Assembly (NCBI GenBank): GCA_040081715.1
Contig: JBEBFY010000006.1
Coordinates: 124,001-188,000, forward strand
Source of the DNA: CANKJK01 sp040081715
Lineage (GTDB): Bacteria; Acidobacteriota; Vicinamibacteria; Vicinamibacterales; UBA2999
DNA: 64,000 nt
Reading direction: 5' to 3'
The notes under the pieces are model-generated. The model was not told the DNA's origin. It searched no databases and worked only from the letters and a program-made list of their open reading frames with translations. The position numbers and the translations under genes are program-made. Shown here in pieces: positions 61,993-64,000 of the stretch; position 1 is the stretch's first letter; each line of letters opens with the position of its first letter.

Positions 61993-63333
61993 ATGAAACG
62001 GCATCGTGTCTCGGTGACTGGCCTGATCGCGCTAATGGCAGCGGCCGGGCTCACGCTCGGGCAGACGCCGCCCCCCTCGGGCCTCCTGTGGGTCGATGCG
62101 GCCGGTCGTCCGGGTCACCACGCGCGACAGGCCCTGCAGGTCCTGGACGAGGCGGCTGCCGATGCCCTGGACCCCGCCGACTACGAAAGCTCGCGGCTTC
62201 GTCAACTCGCGGAGGAGCTCGCCGGACCCCAAGCGCCGACCGTCGAGGCTGCAGCGCGATTCGATGCCGCCCTGACGGCTGCGATTGAGCGCTACCTTCA
62301 GCACCTGCGCTATGGCCGCGTCGACCCTCGGGCCCTGGGATTATTTCTGCCTCCCCGAACCGACCGCGACGACATCCCGGCGATGCTTCGCGAACACCTC
62401 GAACGCGATCGCCTCGTCGAGCTGGTCGAGCGCATGAGGCCCCCATTCGCGGAATACGGCGCGCTTCGAGACGCCTTGCCTCGCTACCGCGCGCTCACCT
62501 CCGCAGCCGCAGGAGGACCGCCACCGCCTTCAGCGGCGCTGCAGGTCCGGAAGATCGAGCTGGCCATGGAGCGTCTGCGGTGGCTGCCAGACCTGGGCGA
62601 CGGTCGCCTGATCATGCTCAACATCCCGACGTTCACGATCCACGCCTGGGACCACGCGCTGAAGGGCGCCCCCGCCCTCACGATGAGGGCGATCGTCGGG
62701 CGCGCGGCCGTCAGCCAGACGCCGGTCTTCAGCAAGACCATGGAGGCGGTGATCTTCAGGCCGTACTGGAACGTGCCGCCGTCCATCCTGCATAAGGAGA
62801 TCCTTCCCGTCCTCCGGAAGGATCGCGACTACCTTCGCCGCGAGGATATGGAGATCGTACGTGGTGCGGGAGACGACGCGGTGCCGGTCGAGGCGACGCC
62901 GGAGCAGCTCATGCTGCTGGAGCAAGGAGCGCTGCGCCTGCGGCAAAGGCCAGGTCCGAAGAACGCGCTCGGGCTCGTCAAGTTCGTCTTTCCCAACGAG
63001 GAACAGGTGTACCTGCACGGCACTCCAGCGCCACGGCTCTTTGCCAGGGACCGTCGTGATCTCAGTCACGGGTGCGTGCGCGTGGAGAACCCCGCCGGTC
63101 TGGCTGAATGGGTACTCACGGGTGAGCCCGGGTGGGGCCGTGAGCGGATCCGTGCGGCGATGGCAGACGGAGCGAGCGTGTCACGGCAGGTCCGGTTGAA
63201 ACAGCCGGTGCCGGTGATGCTGTTCTACACGACCGCCACGGTCTCGGCCGGGAACGGCGAGGTGCACTTCGCCGACGACATCTACAAGCTCGACGCGGCG
63301 CTCGACGCGGCGCTGACGCGTGCTCGCAGGTAG
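61993..63333 (+). CDS. L,D-transpeptidase, YcbB-like, without peptidoglycan-binding domain
   Basis: Periplasmic cell-wall cross-linking enzyme, 446 residues. A signal peptide (TGLIALMAAAGLTLG) is followed by the scaffold domain typical of the YcbB/LdtD group (ALDPADYESS, YGRVDPRALGLF) and a YkuD catalytic domain with the Cys-His motif YLHGTP ... DLSHGCVRVEN. The usual family has a peptidoglycan-binding module of ~90 residues before the region MERLRWLPDLG; here a short Pro/Ala stretch (AAAGGPPPPSAAL) takes its place. So the catalytic part looks intact but substrate docking may differ. GTG 61990 is a possible start. Confidence 0.87.
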   Translation: MKRHRVSVTGLIALMAAAGLTLGQTPPPSGLLWVDAAGRPGHHARQALQVLDEAAADALDPADYESSRLRQLAEELAGPQAPTVEAAARFDAALTAAIERYLQHLRYGRVDPRALGLFLPPRTDRDDIPAMLREHLERDRLVELVERMRPPFAEYGALRDALPRYRALTSAAAGGPPPPSAALQVRKIELAMERLRWLPDLGDGRLIMLNIPTFTIHAWDHALKGAPALTMRAIVGRAAVSQTPVFSKTMEAVIFRPYWNVPPSILHKEILPVLRKDRDYLRREDMEIVRGAGDDAVPVEATPEQLMLLEQGALRLRQRPGPKNALGLVKFVFPNEEQVYLHGTPAPRLFARDRRDLSHGCVRVENPAGLAEWVLTGEPGWGRERIRAAMADGASVSRQVRLKQPVPVMLFYTTATVSAGNGEVHFADDIYKLDAALDAALTRARR

Positions 63334-63340
63334 CGGCGAC

Positions 63341-63892
63341 CTACCAGGTCCGTACGCGGCCGGTATCGACGTGCACGAAGTTGGAGGCGGGATAGAAGCC
63401 CACGCCTCCGCGATGGATCGACAACGCGGCCGCCCGGACCTTGGGCAGCGGCACATCCGCCAGTCGAATATCGATTGCCTGTCCCTGCATATGCAAACTG
63501 TGGGATGCCACGCCCTCGCTGTGCTGCCGGAGCATCTGGTTCGTGGCTGGAGAGCGATAACCGGAGATCACCTGGAAGGGCCTGCGGCTTTCCGTCACCG
63601 CACTCAGGTCGTGGAGCAGGTCGAGCAGCCGCTCGTCGATCGCATGCTCGTCGCCGGTACGAAAGTCCCGCAGCAGGTGATTGACTGATCCCAGCGCGTC
63701 CGGGAGATACCTACCGCCGCGGAAATACTCGACCCCGAGTCGCTCGCCGGTGTGCAGATGCTCGAAGCTGAGGACGCGAGGCTCGGCCGCTGCGGCGTGC
63801 ATCAGCTGAGGCATAACGAGCACAGGTGCTGCTGATGCAAGCGTGGCAACGAACCGGCGGCGGGACAGGAGGCTCACAGGCAGAAGCCCCAT
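63341..63892 (-). CDS. DUF882 (YcbK-like) M15 peptidase, Tat-exported
   Basis: A 183-residue exported protein. A twin-arginine signal (SRRRFVATLASAAPVL) is followed by the DUF882 domain, a zinc D,D-carboxypeptidase-like fold: VISGYRSPATNQMLR, SHSLHMQGQAIDIRL (His and Asp ligands), and FVHVDTGRVRTW with the last His. It converges with the L,D-transpeptidase gene, 7 bases between stops, the same pairing as ycbB/ycbK in enterobacteria. It probably trims peptidoglycan cross-links. Confidence 0.9.
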   Translation of the reverse strand: MGLLPVSLLSRRRFVATLASAAPVLVMPQLMHAAAAEPRVLSFEHLHTGERLGVEYFRGGRYLPDALGSVNHLLRDFRTGDEHAIDERLLDLLHDLSAVTESRRPFQVISGYRSPATNQMLRQHSEGVASHSLHMQGQAIDIRLADVPLPKVRAAALSIHRGGVGFYPASNFVHVDTGRVRTW

Positions 63893-63961
63893 TGTCGGAA
63901 GTCCGCCTACGGACTGTCAACTCAACCGTACGCGTGGCTCGGCCGCGGCCTCCTCGACCCT

Positions 63962-64000
63962 CTACTCGACAGGACCGACAATCACGAGGTTGAGCACGGT
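63962..64000 (-). CDS. possible 3' end of a leftward gene, cut by window edge
   Basis: Twelve codons ending in TAG, reading TVLNLVIVGPVE, run to the window edge on the minus strand. The hydrophobic pattern is protein-like, but the piece is too short to identify. It may equally be a chance frame in the 108 bases beyond the DUF882 gene. Confidence 0.2.
   Translation of the reverse strand, partial: TVLNLVIVGPVE

Overview
The window is GC-rich, tightly packed bacterial chromosome. It shows no tRNA, rRNA, insertion sequence, phage or CRISPR that I can recognise. Gene content points to the Acidobacteriota, most likely a Vicinamibacteria-type soil organism. The pointers are TonB receptors with carboxypeptidase-regulatory N-termini, DUF1592/DUF1552 exported cytochrome-like pairs, a beta-propeller histidine kinase, and quinoprotein and Nap-type respiration. 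This placement is inference from gene content, not from a marker gene.

Layout. 1-2340 is the 3' part of a TonB-dependent receptor. 2472-11696 is a five-gene operon of circularly permuted ATP-grasp, alpha-E and transglutaminase proteins, a system predicted to make and process a peptide-like product. 11703-18528 holds an SDR, an NhaR-like LysR regulator, a carbonic anhydrase/SulP bicarbonate pair with a LysR-type palindrome in front, FabH and PhoH. 18755-21527 is a small export operon: porin, CuA-type cupredoxin and di-haem oxidoreductase. 21536-27111 runs leftwards: napD-napA-napB, an alginate-export-type porin and a decayed SDR. 27417-31484 encodes a haem-containing Vgb-like propeller protein, a PQQ dehydrogenase and an exported VOC protein.

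31609-54123 is the most unusual part. A set of four genes is present twice in the same order: a secreted cysteine-rich protein of unrecognised family (called P here), a DUF1592 haem protein, a DUF1552 Tat-exported protein and a Lipoprotein_15-type repeat protein. Copy A has a TonB receptor in front, three tandem P genes and a fourth P at the end. Copy B has one P, an internally deleted extra DUF1592 gene and a DsbA-like lipoprotein. Between the copies sits a leftward two-component system (propeller sensor kinase plus NarL-type regulator). A near-identical 16-bp palindrome lies before the TonB receptor of copy A and in the divergent region before copy B and the kinase, suggesting shared control.

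54077-59219 is a leftward, fully overlapping operon: acetyl-CoA synthetase, 2-oxoacid dehydrogenase E1 alpha, E1 beta and E2, and an acyl carrier protein. A divergent pyrophosphatase (59309-60247) could remove the synthetase's PPi. The window ends with a nitrilase-GNAT fusion, a shortened L,D-transpeptidase and a DUF882 peptidase. Nearly all strands and starts are supported by overlapping start/stop codons; long antisense open frames are GC artefacts.
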